In this document: positions 17,407 through 25,882 of the stretch, one piece after another
Position numbering within the stretch: position 1 is the stretch's first letter
How the letters are laid out: the number at the start of each line of letters is the position of its first letter
Made by a program: the position numbers and the translations under genes
From: an uncultured Alteromonadaceae bacterium
Lineage (GTDB): Bacteria > Pseudomonadota > Gammaproteobacteria > Enterobacterales > Alteromonadaceae
Length of the DNA: 57,894 nucleotides
Reading direction: 5' to 3'
NCBI GenBank assembly: GCA_938085045.1
Contig: CALKGI010000252.1
Span: 1-57,894 of the forward strand
The notes under the pieces: model-generated
The model's database searches: none
Told to the model about the DNA's origin: nothing
What the model saw: only the letters and a program-made list of their open reading frames with translations

Positions 17407-19811
17407 GTTTTTTTTGCCGCGAGCGCAGCCAACACCAATACGCGCTCTTCTTGCGGCAACACCAACAACTGGTGAGGGTCTTGTTCATGGTTAAGATAAG
17501 CCTGCACAGCAAATAAAACATTACGACTGTGATGCAAGCTGGTTTCGCCATTCAGTAAGGGCAAGCACCCATTGAGCCATGAATGAAATCTGGGCGGCGT
17601 TTCAGTCGCCAAATACAAGCCTACCTGCACCCACCCTGCTGCAAACACAGGCTCACAGCCTAGTACCACCATTTTTTGCCATAACAAATCATGATTGACT
17701 GCTTGCTCATGCTCAGGTCTTTGCGCCAATTCACGCAACAGCAAGCAAATTTCTCGATTAAAGGTGTTTAAGGTATTCACCTGCACGGTTAACTCTACAA
17801 TACGTGCAAAGGTTAAAACCTCTGGTAACGAGGTCCACAACGCTCTGGCGCACGAAAATAGTAATTCGGTATGGTGATATTTATTGCTGATGTCTTCTAC
17901 GTGTTTGAACAGTTTTAGAGCCAGTTTTTTGTCTTGGGCAGCAACATACGTGAGGGTGGCTTTTACCGCATGGCCATAAGCCCCAGCGATTTGAGGGTTG
18001 TTTCGTTTGTCTGCCCTCATGCGTAATTGTTCTAATGTTTGCTGGGTTTTAGCCTTGTCTTCGATTAACGCATATCCCTTGGCTTTGGCAATTAGGCAAT
18101 GCGATAACGCGATAGAAAATGGTAAGTTGTGTAAACCTGTTTCGAGTTTTTCGAGCTGGTTGAGCATTTGCCCAGTATCAACAACTCTGCCTGCTACAGC
18201 AAACATTGCCGTTAGATTGATGGTGAGTTGTGCAGTGTGTTTCCATAGTGTGGCGCTGCTAATGATTTGAGCAAAATCATAAAGGTCTTCACACCAAATC
18301 AAGGCGTGATTGTGGTTGTCTTTAATCAAATTATGACAGGCCAAACCATATAAAAGGTTGATGTGATCAAGATTCATCACCTCGTCTTGCTTGGCGTGTA
18401 AAAGTTGGCCAACCTCAGTTATCTTTTCTCTTAACATCATAAACTGGCAAGGCCTATCTGTAGCAAGTGCCTCGACATAACTGGTGATATGATGCTGAAT
18501 TCGAATATTTAACGGCAAAGATGTCGGGCGATTAGCTTCGTACAACCAATGTTTATCATATACAAAACACTCACCATCTTGAGTTAAAAGGCCTTGCTCA
18601 CGACTGGCAAACCAATGACTTAAAAAGTTCAGTAGCGCGTGAACGGGTTTGCTTTTGGGTTGTTCAAGTACCAAGGCTAATCGCATCAATGGTGTGGCAA
18701 TTTCGTAGTGAGATGAGCGGCCCACCGCAGTAGATTTAACGTCAGCGCTGTCTCGAAGTTTCTTCAATTGGCCTGAAGCTGTTTGCTGGCTCATTCGGTT
18801 GTATTTGGCTATTTCAACCACGGGTGTGGTGCCTGGTTTATTGGCCAGTGATGCAATTAGTTTGCGTTGTTGTGGCGATAAGTGTTTTAAGCGAGCTTGA
18901 TAAGCTGGACCGAGTTGGTCGAGAATGCGCAACATTACATCGCTAAATTCAGTTAGAGGGTCGTGTTGTACCATTTGAGAAAATGCGACATAAACCCGAC
19001 TGATGCCGCCGGCCAAGTGATGTATGGCGTTGATACTGACCTTGCCGGCAGGGCTGTTAAATATGTCGGCCAAGTGGGGTTTTTGGTTTAAAGTCGCAAT
19101 ACTAATAAGCAACGACGTGGCTTCGTCTAAGGATAATGGTTCAAGTGATTCGACGGCAAAAAAATCTTTGAAAGGGCCTGACTCAATCTTGTTGATAGCG
19201 GTGGTGACTAGCGAGATTTGTTGATTTTTTTGTAAAAAAGCAATGAGCTTTCTTTGGTCTGGTGCGCCGAATCCGTCTAGCAATACGTCAAAGTTTTCAC
19301 ATAAAACCAGTAATGGTTTTTCGCTCAGTGTTAGGCTTAATAAATGCTCGGCAGCTGTTCGTATTTTGCTAGCTGGCAGCAGGTAAAGAGCCTCTAGCTG
19401 CTGTTCAAAATCGTTGATTTGTGCAGGGGAGTTGACCTGTTCGAGCAAGCGTAATAGCAGGTCGTTATAGTCACAAATAGTCCATTCATGCTCGGCAAAC
19501 CAAACTATTTTTGCGTGAGAGCATAAGGTTTCGTTTGCCATCAAACGATTATAAAACAAGGTCAATACGTGACTTTTTCCGGTGCCAGATGGACCACTGA
19601 GTAATGAATAATGAGGTGTGTTTTTGGCGATGTTTTGCCAAACGTTGGCCATCAGATCACGTAAAATATCTGTGTATTTTACCAAAGATTGCTCAAGTAC
19701 ATCGTGATTTATGTGGTGCACAGTGTAAAGCGGCATTTTTAGCGCCGTATTGGTTATTTCTTGTTGTAATGAATTACTTTCTTGTTTAAAAGAATAGGTT
19801 TCTAGCTGCAT
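17403..19811 (-). CDS. AAA/STAND-like ATPase with winged-helix and helical repeats
   Basis: An 802-residue cytoplasmic protein. A P-loop NTPase module occupies about 45-290: Walker A GPSGTGKS near residue 73, Walker B LLVLCEN, and a sensor-like LVTTA. Around 325-375 a winged-helix segment (MSQQTASGQLKKLRD) resembles MarR-type DNA-binding or the WHD of STAND ATPases. The C-terminal half is all-helical and looks like a repeat region of TPR type. This architecture fits STAND regulators and some defence ATPases, but I do not recognise a named family and no catalytic effector domain is visible. It is a monocistronic-looking gene, convergent with the GGDEF-EAL gene, with a lysR gene upstream on the same strand. 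Confidence 0.7.
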   Translation of the reverse strand: MQLETYSFKQESNSLQQEITNTALKMPLYTVHHINHDVLEQSLVKYTDILRDLMANVWQNIAKNTPHYSLLSGPSGTGKSHVLTLFYNRLMANETLCSHAKIVWFAEHEWTICDYNDLLLRLLEQVNSPAQINDFEQQLEALYLLPASKIRTAAEHLLSLTLSEKPLLVLCENFDVLLDGFGAPDQRKLIAFLQKNQQISLVTTAINKIESGPFKDFFAVESLEPLSLDEATSLLISIATLNQKPHLADIFNSPAGKVSINAIHHLAGGISRVYVAFSQMVQHDPLTEFSDVMLRILDQLGPAYQARLKHLSPQQRKLIASLANKPGTTPVVEIAKYNRMSQQTASGQLKKLRDSADVKSTAVGRSSHYEIATPLMRLALVLEQPKSKPVHALLNFLSHWFASREQGLLTQDGECFVYDKHWLYEANRPTSLPLNIRIQHHITSYVEALATDRPCQFMMLREKITEVGQLLHAKQDEVMNLDHINLLYGLACHNLIKDNHNHALIWCEDLYDFAQIISSATLWKHTAQLTINLTAMFAVAGRVVDTGQMLNQLEKLETGLHNLPFSIALSHCLIAKAKGYALIEDKAKTQQTLEQLRMRADKRNNPQIAGAYGHAVKATLTYVAAQDKKLALKLFKHVEDISNKYHHTELLFSCARALWTSLPEVLTFARIVELTVQVNTLNTFNREICLLLRELAQRPEHEQAVNHDLLWQKMVVLGCEPVFAAGWVQVGLYLATETPPRFHSWLNGCLPLLNGETSLHHSRNVLFAVQAYLNHEQDPHQLLVLPQEERVLVLAALAAKKT

Positions 19812-19907
19812 GATGCTATTTTAATGGGCTACGCCAATATACGTTAACTTTATCGTATATTAATATTTAAATATGTCAAATCTAACGTATTAAGGTTAGG
19901 TGAAATA

Positions 19908-20783
19908 TTAGAGTCTGTCTTTAATAAAGTCTAAAAACATTCGGCTTTTCAGTGGCATATGTTCTGTTTTAGGATAAAACGCCCACAATTCTCTATCGGT
20001 GCTTTTTACTTCGGGTAAAACTCGCACCAATAACCCTGCGTCGACTTCTTTTTTGATGTAAACCCGGGTGGCAAAAATAATCCCCATACCGACAATGGCC
20101 GCATACAGTAAGGCATCAAGATTGTCAGAAACAAAATTGTGATTGGCGAGTGAAATTTCTTGGCCATTGTTCATTTCAAGCATACCTAGTTTGCGCTGAA
20201 ATCCAGCGATGATCATATTGTGTTTTTCGAGTTCAGCAATGGAGGTAATAGGCGGATGTTTTTTGAGATAGTCGGGGGAAGCATAAATGCCCATACGGTA
20301 GGTTTTGAGCTTAACGCCACGATGCGAAGCTGAATCAAAGTCTTCTTTTTTACGGCAGATGACTAGGTCATGGTCAAGGTCGGGGTTAGAGCCGAAAGTT
20401 TGCACATCAAGCTGAATTTTTACCGCAGGGTGTAACTCCAAAAACGCCTCTATGTGTGGCATTAAAATAGAACTGCCAACAGACAAGGGCGCAGCAATAC
20501 GCAACATGCCTGAAGGGTTTTTTGCACCAAATTGGGTTTCTGTGATCATAGAATCGAACTGGCTGACTAAGCTGTTGGCCCGAGGTAAAAAATCGTGCCC
20601 AGCTTCGGTGAGATGAATTTGCCGCGTGGTGCGAACAAACAAAGTGAGCTTAAGGTTTTTTTCGAGCCACTCAATGCGCTTAGAAATAGCAGAGGGTGAA
20701 ACCTCGGCTACCTTAGAAGCCTCAGTAAAACTGCCATGCTCTACGACCATGCAAAAGCTACGTGTAGCGGTTAACCAATCCAT
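19908..20783 (-). CDS. LysR-family transcriptional regulator
   Basis: A 291-residue regulator with the standard N-terminal winged helix-turn-helix (about 1-60: SFTEASKVAEVSPSAISKRIEWLEKNL, LFVRTTRQIHLTEAG) and a C-terminal periplasmic-binding-like effector domain (about 90-290). It belongs to the group of LysR proteins that resemble DhcR/PtxR-like activators of small-molecule metabolism or efflux. It is divergent from an MFS transporter gene 161 bp away, the usual arrangement in which the LysR protein controls the neighbour and itself. The inducer is unknown. Confidence 0.92.
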   Translation of the reverse strand: MDWLTATRSFCMVVEHGSFTEASKVAEVSPSAISKRIEWLEKNLKLTLFVRTTRQIHLTEAGHDFLPRANSLVSQFDSMITETQFGAKNPSGMLRIAAPLSVGSSILMPHIEAFLELHPAVKIQLDVQTFGSNPDLDHDLVICRKKEDFDSASHRGVKLKTYRMGIYASPDYLKKHPPITSIAELEKHNMIIAGFQRKLGMLEMNNGQEISLANHNFVSDNLDALLYAAIVGMGIIFATRVYIKKEVDAGLLVRVLPEVKSTDRELWAFYPKTEHMPLKSRMFLDFIKDRL

Positions 20784-20797
20784 ATGTGCTCCTATTG

Positions 20798-20812
20798 ATT
20801 CCTGTTGGGAAT
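20798..20812. promoter_or_regulatory. Candidate LysR operator (ATTCC-N5-GGAAT)
   Basis: A perfect 5-bp inverted repeat with a 5-bp spacer lies 14 bp upstream of the lysR start, in the gap shared with the divergent MFS gene. Its shape and size agree with the T-N11-A class of LysR-type sites. No experimental support; short palindromes also occur by chance. Confidence 0.4.
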
Positions 20813-20944
20813 AATTGTTTAGCCTATTAGACCATTTTTGTTCTTGTTAATTAATAATAGAATGCGCTTTGTTGTTATTTAAAGCAATTACAAAGAAAGA
20901 ACCAGTCGGTAAATGGGTGCCGGTCGTAGATAGGAGACGTAGTT

Positions 20945-22126
20945 TTGAGATTGATTTTAGCCATATTATTTTTATCGAGTACTCAGTTTTGTACGATGTT
21001 GATTTTACCTGCATTGCCGGATATTGCCGCGCATTTTAACCTCTTAGATGCTGCTGCACAGCAAGTTATCATGTTGTATTTTATCAGTTTTGGTTTATCA
21101 CAATTATTTTATGGTCCGTGGACTGATACCGTCGGACGGCGCAAAGTGTTTATCACCGGACAGTCACTCTTTTTGCTTGGCAGTGTATTGTGTTATCTGT
21201 CATATAGTGTCGATATGTTAGCACTTGGCCGAGTTTTACAAGGCTTGGGGGCGGGTGCAACGTTAATTTTGAGCCGGGTTGTATTGGGTAGCACTATGTC
21301 GGGCGATAAGCTTAAAAAAGCATTGGGCAGTTTGGCCATTGCGGCTAGCTTTGTTTCGTTACTGGCACCGTTTATTGGCGGCACGATCACCACTGCGTTC
21401 GATTGGCAGGTTACTTTTTTGGTATTTACTCTATACGTAGTCTTGGTGAGTGTTGTGGGTTTTGTTGTGTTGCCCGCAGACAAACCAGCGGTGCGTAAAT
21501 TGTCAGTAAGGAGCACGGTAAAAGACTACGGTAGTTTGCTCGCCAATAAACAATTCACAACCGCAGCTTTGTTCAAATGGTTGCCAACGGTGCTCTTTAT
21601 GTGTTCGGGTACTTATTTACCGTTCGCACTGCAAAATACCTTTTCACTGACAGCTGAACAATATGGGTGGTACATGATGCTACCTACCTGTGGATTGATT
21701 GTTGGCAGCTCACTTGCCAGAGTATTGCAAAAAAACTTGTCGTCTCAAGGCATCATTGCCCTGTTTTGGCCGTTAATTGTTTTGAGTGCGCTGATTTTTC
21801 AATTTTATCCGACAACACTAACGTCGACTTTGGTGGCATACAGCTTATTTATGATTGCCTGTGGTGCATATTATCCTAGCTGCTTGCAATTGGTGATGGC
21901 ACCCTTTAAATCTATGGCTGGCACTGCCAATGCCTTGATGGGCGCAATTGATATGTTTTTGTTCTCGTTGATTGCAACCTACGTTAATAAATATTGGGTA
22001 ACCGACATACCAAGCCTTGGCTCGTTGTTCTTTTGGGTGTCGATGTTGATAGGTGTGAATTGGTTGGTGATGCATTCTAGCGAGGTTAAGGCGCTTGGTA
22101 AAACGCGTGAGGTTACCCAGCCTTAA
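20945..22126 (+). CDS. MFS drug/metabolite efflux transporter, Bcr/CflA type
   Basis: A 393-residue inner-membrane transporter with twelve predicted helices. The motif A loop between helices 2 and 3 reads YGPWTDTVGRRKV, and helix 1 has LPALPDIAAHF, both typical of the DHA1 family (Bcr/CflA/EmrD branch) that exports drugs or small metabolites by proton antiport. Translation starts at TTG 20945, supported by TAGGAG seven bases upstream. It is divergent from the lysR gene, which probably regulates it. A 12-bp hairpin between its stop and the next convergent gene may end both transcripts. Confidence 0.88.
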   Translation: MRLILAILFLSSTQFCTMLILPALPDIAAHFNLLDAAAQQVIMLYFISFGLSQLFYGPWTDTVGRRKVFITGQSLFLLGSVLCYLSYSVDMLALGRVLQGLGAGATLILSRVVLGSTMSGDKLKKALGSLAIAASFVSLLAPFIGGTITTAFDWQVTFLVFTLYVVLVSVVGFVVLPADKPAVRKLSVRSTVKDYGSLLANKQFTTAALFKWLPTVLFMCSGTYLPFALQNTFSLTAEQYGWYMMLPTCGLIVGSSLARVLQKNLSSQGIIALFWPLIVLSALIFQFYPTTLTSTLVAYSLFMIACGAYYPSCLQLVMAPFKSMAGTANALMGAIDMFLFSLIATYVNKYWVTDIPSLGSLFFWVSMLIGVNWLVMHSSEVKALGKTREVTQP

Positions 22127-22151
22127 TTTAATCGCTTTTTAATAACACCTT

Positions 22152-22178
22152 CATTGGACGATTTTGAATCGTCCAGTG
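22152..22178. terminator. Hairpin between convergent genes
   Basis: Stem CATTGGACGATT (22152-22163) pairs with AATCGTCCAGTG (22167-22178) over 12 bp with one G-U pair, and has a three-base loop. It sits between the MFS stop at 22126 and the phosphoesterase stop at 22179, so it could serve as a bidirectional terminator. A strong U-tract is missing on both sides. Confidence 0.45.
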
Positions 22179-23525
22179 TCACCGATACCCCACACCATTG
22201 CTTTCATACCAATGCACGGTTCGTTGCACAAGCCCGGTTAAGTCAATGGTTAAAAGCTGAAAACCACGGGCCTTATTATTACCATTTTTAATGGCGATTG
22301 GTGGCACAACATGAAGCATGGGCAGTTCGTTGTAGCTGCCAGCAGATTTGTTGCTCCAAGCCGCGAGTTCCAAATAGGTGGCTCGTTGTTCTGCATGAAA
22401 ATGGCCAGCCATTAACCCTCTAACCTTTTTGTTGTTTAATACTTTATGCCATTGGCTTCTAACTTGTGGGTCAACTTGCCAAGCTGAGTACTGGTAATTC
22501 GCATCGATATTTTTACTGAGTTTGAATTCTCTTAACAAATCCCATTTGGACTTTCGGTCAACGGCATATTTATCCCCGGCGCTGGTTACCCACCAAGGAT
22601 CATCTATTTGTGGAATGTGATAAAACAAATAGGCAAAATCGTAGGTTTTTTGTTGTAGAGTGTTTTGCAATTGATTGACGTGCTCAAGCTGGGTTTTGGT
22701 TATTTGAGAGGCCAAGGAGATAGCTACTTGGTCTGATTGCTCTTGTTTTAATTGTTCTTGATTTAATAAATAAAGCCGCGAAAGCTCGCCATTGTTTTTA
22801 TACGAAGCATTGTCAAAACCGACAAATAGCAGTTCTTTTTTTACTGCATGTCCATTCGAATCTTTGCCCGTGAGTTGTTCAGTATGAGTGCCGTCATGTA
22901 TGTTGGTTTTGCGAAAGTCGACCACCTTTATAGCAGGGTTAAGCTCACGAACTTTTTCACTAACCTCTTGCACAAACTGCGCATAAATCATAATTGAGCT
23001 ATCCAGCTCATCCCAAAGGTCATTGTTGCCCGGCACAAGTAACCAAGTAGAAATATGAGAGGCTTTAATGAGGTTGGCTAGTGTGTCGACGCCGTGTGTC
23101 CATCTTTGTTTGAAATGTGTGTTAGATTTTTTTAACGCATCAACCGTTAATTGTTGGTCAAGCAATGCCTGCATTGCTGAGCTGGGAATATCGCTGGCAT
23201 CGTGAGGAACACTTGTCGTAGCGCCATTTTCGTTTTTAAATTCAAACAGAAACATTTGCTCAACACCAATGTCGCCAGTAAGCACGGCAAAATTGATTTT
23301 TTGCTGGGCATTGAGCTTGTTGCCTTGCTCAATACTTTGACGGAAAGTTTCTTGATTAATGGGTTCTTCGGTTGCTCTATTCTTGGGCTTTTCGAATAAA
23401 TGAGGGTCGCTAAAGTGCAGTACTCGCACCGTGTTACTGCTCGCTTCAGAGCTGTTGGAATATAGACACGCAACCACAAATAACAACTGAATGGCAATTA
23501 CGGCCAAGTTTTTAAAATTGGTCAT
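22179..23525 (-). CDS. Exported metallophosphoesterase (possibly lipoprotein)
   Basis: Calcineurin-like phosphoesterase of 448 residues from the ATG at 23525. That start is preceded by AGGGAT at a good distance; the frame is open 30 codons further up, but a signal peptide begins only here. The leader ends in FVVAC, which could be a lipobox. The metal-binding motifs come in order: HFSDPHL, GDIG, PGNND (instead of the more common GNHD), a late YHIPQI and GHFHAEQ. This layout resembles the acid sphingomyelinase-like/phosphodiesterase branch. The enzyme should act in the periplasm or on the cell surface; its substrate is unknown. It is monocistronic and convergent with the MFS gene. Confidence 0.85.
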   Translation of the reverse strand: MTNFKNLAVIAIQLLFVVACLYSNSSEASSNTVRVLHFSDPHLFEKPKNRATEEPINQETFRQSIEQGNKLNAQQKINFAVLTGDIGVEQMFLFEFKNENGATTSVPHDASDIPSSAMQALLDQQLTVDALKKSNTHFKQRWTHGVDTLANLIKASHISTWLLVPGNNDLWDELDSSIMIYAQFVQEVSEKVRELNPAIKVVDFRKTNIHDGTHTEQLTGKDSNGHAVKKELLFVGFDNASYKNNGELSRLYLLNQEQLKQEQSDQVAISLASQITKTQLEHVNQLQNTLQQKTYDFAYLFYHIPQIDDPWWVTSAGDKYAVDRKSKWDLLREFKLSKNIDANYQYSAWQVDPQVRSQWHKVLNNKKVRGLMAGHFHAEQRATYLELAAWSNKSAGSYNELPMLHVVPPIAIKNGNNKARGFQLLTIDLTGLVQRTVHWYESNGVGYR

Positions 23526-23796
23526 TACAATAATCCCTGTTAACCGACTAATAGGCTGGTTCAAAACGCACTTAGTATCGTTTCTTTGAGGTGAGATTAC
23601 CATCACTATCAGCAAAAACGGCCCAGAATGCTCGGTAGAGTTGATGATTGAGTTTATTAATTGAGGTGCACTGGGCCAGTACTGTACTGATGCGTGATAT
23701 TAAGTGTTTCTTATCCAAGTGAAAATGATATGCTTTGAGTCTCTTTGCAGTAGATACAATGTATCCAATCAATATTCGAAAACTATATAGAAACCT

Positions 23797-25200
23797 ATGA
23801 AAAACATCGACGTCACCATCGAAAACTTTGGCAAAATTCAACACGCGCAATTTCAAGTAAAGCCGTTTACCGTGATTGCCGGGAAAAATGCGTCTGGTAA
23901 AAGTTTTATAACTCGGGCTTTGTATAGTATTTTTAATACGTTGAATAAGGACCATCTTTCTATTGAGCTGGAAGAGACCTTAAGTCGGTTAGGTTGGTAT
24001 TTTGAAAAACGTAGCATAACTGGCGATTTAACCGAAGAGGATAAAAGAAGGTTTTTGGATTCTCGTTCAGTTCTCGCCGATTTGGAAAAGAGGGTCTCAT
24101 TCGTTTTAGAGCAAGTGACTTTGGCCGAAAAGTTCACTCAAATCTGCGCTTTAAATGAAGAAATTGAACAGCTCAGTGTGAATGTGTTATTACTACAAAA
24201 TGTCGAACTGTTAAGCTGGAAGGCAGCGGTACTTGGATACATAAGAAGCTTGGAAATTCTTTCAGAAAACCCCAAAAATGTTTTTCAAAATGTATTGGGA
24301 TGGAATATAGAGCGTTCGTTGATTAGCAATTTTCAAGTCAACTCAGCGCGTAAGTTGAAAAGCCAAAATGCTATGGATTCTGATGATACTAGCATTCAGT
24401 TTGGTGATGGTATTTGTCATTTGAAAATTACACAAGTGGACCTGCAATTAAAACTTAAAACTCAAGAGATTGATATATTTCAACAAATCGACAACGTGGT
24501 TTACCTCGAATCCCCTATCTACTGGAAAATCAAAGATGTATTAAAAGAATGGATCGATTTACGAAATGACCCAAGTCTTAGAAAAGATAGAAAACATAAG
24601 CAAAAAGAACTTAAAAAAGCCCCGCAATACATCTTAGACACTTTTGCTTTACTCGATGCAGATGTAATTCAAGACGAAGTCTTTGAAGAATTGGTTGAAC
24701 TAAAAAACAAAATCGACAAGTGCATCGGTGGTCAAATTCAAATCTCACAAAGCGGTGATTTGCAATTTATTAGTCAAAATCAAAGCGGCGAATCATTCGG
24801 CGTCGACCTCAACCAAACTGCATCCGGCACTACTTCATTAGGCCTAATCTCGTTACTGTTAGAGAAAAACGTCATCGTTCCAAATAGCGTCTTGATTATG
24901 GACGAACCGGAGGTCAATTTGCATCCTCAGTGGCAGCAGGTAATGATTCAAGTTCTGTATCAGCTCAGCATTTCTGGAGTGAAGATCATCATGGCCAGCC
25001 ACAGTTTTGATATGATGTCGACAATCGAAAGAATGATGGAATTGCATGAGGAAAAGGGACTTGACGTTGGTGACCATTTCTCATTAGTGCAATTAGACGA
25101 AGGTAATACGATCAACCACGATAAACCCTCTTATAAAAAGCTTGATGCCATTAAAGGCGATCTTGGAATGCCGCTGTTTAACTTATTTGCCAATTCTTAA
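23797..25200 (+). CDS. SMC/OLD-like ABC-fold ATPase of a two-gene unit
   Basis: A 467-residue cytoplasmic ATPase of the RecF/OLD/AAA_15 type. Walker A AGKNASGKS (28-36) is at the N-terminus after the typical IENFGKIQHAQF start. A helical insertion (about 60-310) separates it from a degenerate signature (NQTASGTTSLGL), Walker B LIMDEPEVNLHP and the switch histidine in IMASHS. There is no Toprim nuclease domain, unlike OLD or GajA proteins. The next gene starts 11 bp later and is probably its functional partner. The promoter region holds a perfect GATAC-AAT-GTATC palindrome (23753-23765) that overlaps a TACAAT -10-like box and may be an operator. Pairs of this type often belong to anti-phage systems. 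Confidence 0.75.
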   Translation: MKNIDVTIENFGKIQHAQFQVKPFTVIAGKNASGKSFITRALYSIFNTLNKDHLSIELEETLSRLGWYFEKRSITGDLTEEDKRRFLDSRSVLADLEKRVSFVLEQVTLAEKFTQICALNEEIEQLSVNVLLLQNVELLSWKAAVLGYIRSLEILSENPKNVFQNVLGWNIERSLISNFQVNSARKLKSQNAMDSDDTSIQFGDGICHLKITQVDLQLKLKTQEIDIFQQIDNVVYLESPIYWKIKDVLKEWIDLRNDPSLRKDRKHKQKELKKAPQYILDTFALLDADVIQDEVFEELVELKNKIDKCIGGQIQISQSGDLQFISQNQSGESFGVDLNQTASGTTSLGLISLLLEKNVIVPNSVLIMDEPEVNLHPQWQQVMIQVLYQLSISGVKIIMASHSFDMMSTIERMMELHEEKGLDVGDHFSLVQLDEGNTINHDKPSYKKLDAIKGDLGMPLFNLFANS

Positions 25201-25211
25201 GGGTCGATACG

Positions 25212-25790
25212 ATGACAGCACAGCTTTCTCAACACCTTGAGGATATGGATCATGAAATCAGTGGCCTTGAACTCAAAATTGCTCATCAAGGTTTCCGTGT
25301 CGATGGCCACAATGGCATTAAATCTGTTGTTGGTTTAGGCAATCGTAGATCGGTTGATTATTTTTATGTTCAAAGCAATCGGTGTAGATTTATCGAATTC
25401 AGTGATTTAGCCAGAGGGCAAGAAGACCTTTTGGGTTTGGATGAATCGCTGTCTAAGGTAGATAGCCACTTTCATCAAAATCAATTAAGAAAGCTGGTGA
25501 AAAATCACGCCCGCGATGAAATGGTCGAAAAATTTAAAGATTCTAAAGATATCTTCCAAAAACTCCCTGATTTTTATGATGAGCTGCCAGAAGCATTGTC
25601 GGATGAGAATGCTAAGACATTTTTTATCGTGTACGCCCCAATTAACGCTGAGTTATCCAATGCTGAAAAAGCTGTCATAGCTCGGTTCTTGGAGACGTTA
25701 CAGACGAGAATTTCTAATAAACTTGAAGATGACATTTGCGACCGGGTGAAATTGGTGTTGTTGGATAGATTTGTTGCGGGGTTAGGTTGA
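25212..25790 (+). CDS. Partner protein of the ATPase, possible PD-(D/E)XK-like fold
   Basis: A 192-residue soluble protein I cannot assign to a family. The part VDYFYVQSNRCRFIEFSDL (about 49-67) has the spacing of the D...E-x strand pair of PD-(D/E)XK nucleases, but the last Lys of the motif is replaced, so this is a guess about the fold only. The second half (about 90-150) is helical and charged. There is no signal peptide or membrane segment. The 11-bp gap to the ATPase gene implies one transcript, and the proteins likely form a complex. The operon ends at a long hairpin at 25808. Confidence 0.55.
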   Translation: MTAQLSQHLEDMDHEISGLELKIAHQGFRVDGHNGIKSVVGLGNRRSVDYFYVQSNRCRFIEFSDLARGQEDLLGLDESLSKVDSHFHQNQLRKLVKNHARDEMVEKFKDSKDIFQKLPDFYDELPEALSDENAKTFFIVYAPINAELSNAEKAVIARFLETLQTRISNKLEDDICDRVKLVLLDRFVAGLG

Positions 25791-25807
25791 TAGCAATCGG
25801 ATAATTT

Positions 25808-25872
25808 GGCGGTGCGCACGGCGCACCCTACGGTTAGGTTGTCTCGTTGTAGGGTGCGCTGTGTGCACCGCT
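25808..25872. terminator. Long hairpin between convergent genes; GTAGGGTGCGC-type repeat
   Basis: The 21-bp arm 25811-25831 pairs with 25849-25869 with two G-U pairs, and the stem can be extended three base pairs outward (25808-25872). The loop is 17 bases. It lies between the stop of the ATPase partner gene (25790) and the stop of nuoN (25883), so it can stop or protect both transcripts. The arm sequence (GCGCACCCTAC) also occurs in the region 3338-3561, so it belongs to a dispersed repeat family. Confidence 0.7.
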
Positions 25873-25882
25873 GGTTAAACTT

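Noticed and set aside
23572-23955. 127-codon minus-strand frame that looked slightly like a transposase end
   Set aside because: It overlaps the start of the ATPase gene antisense and I could not match it to a known transposase; no inverted-repeat ends seen.
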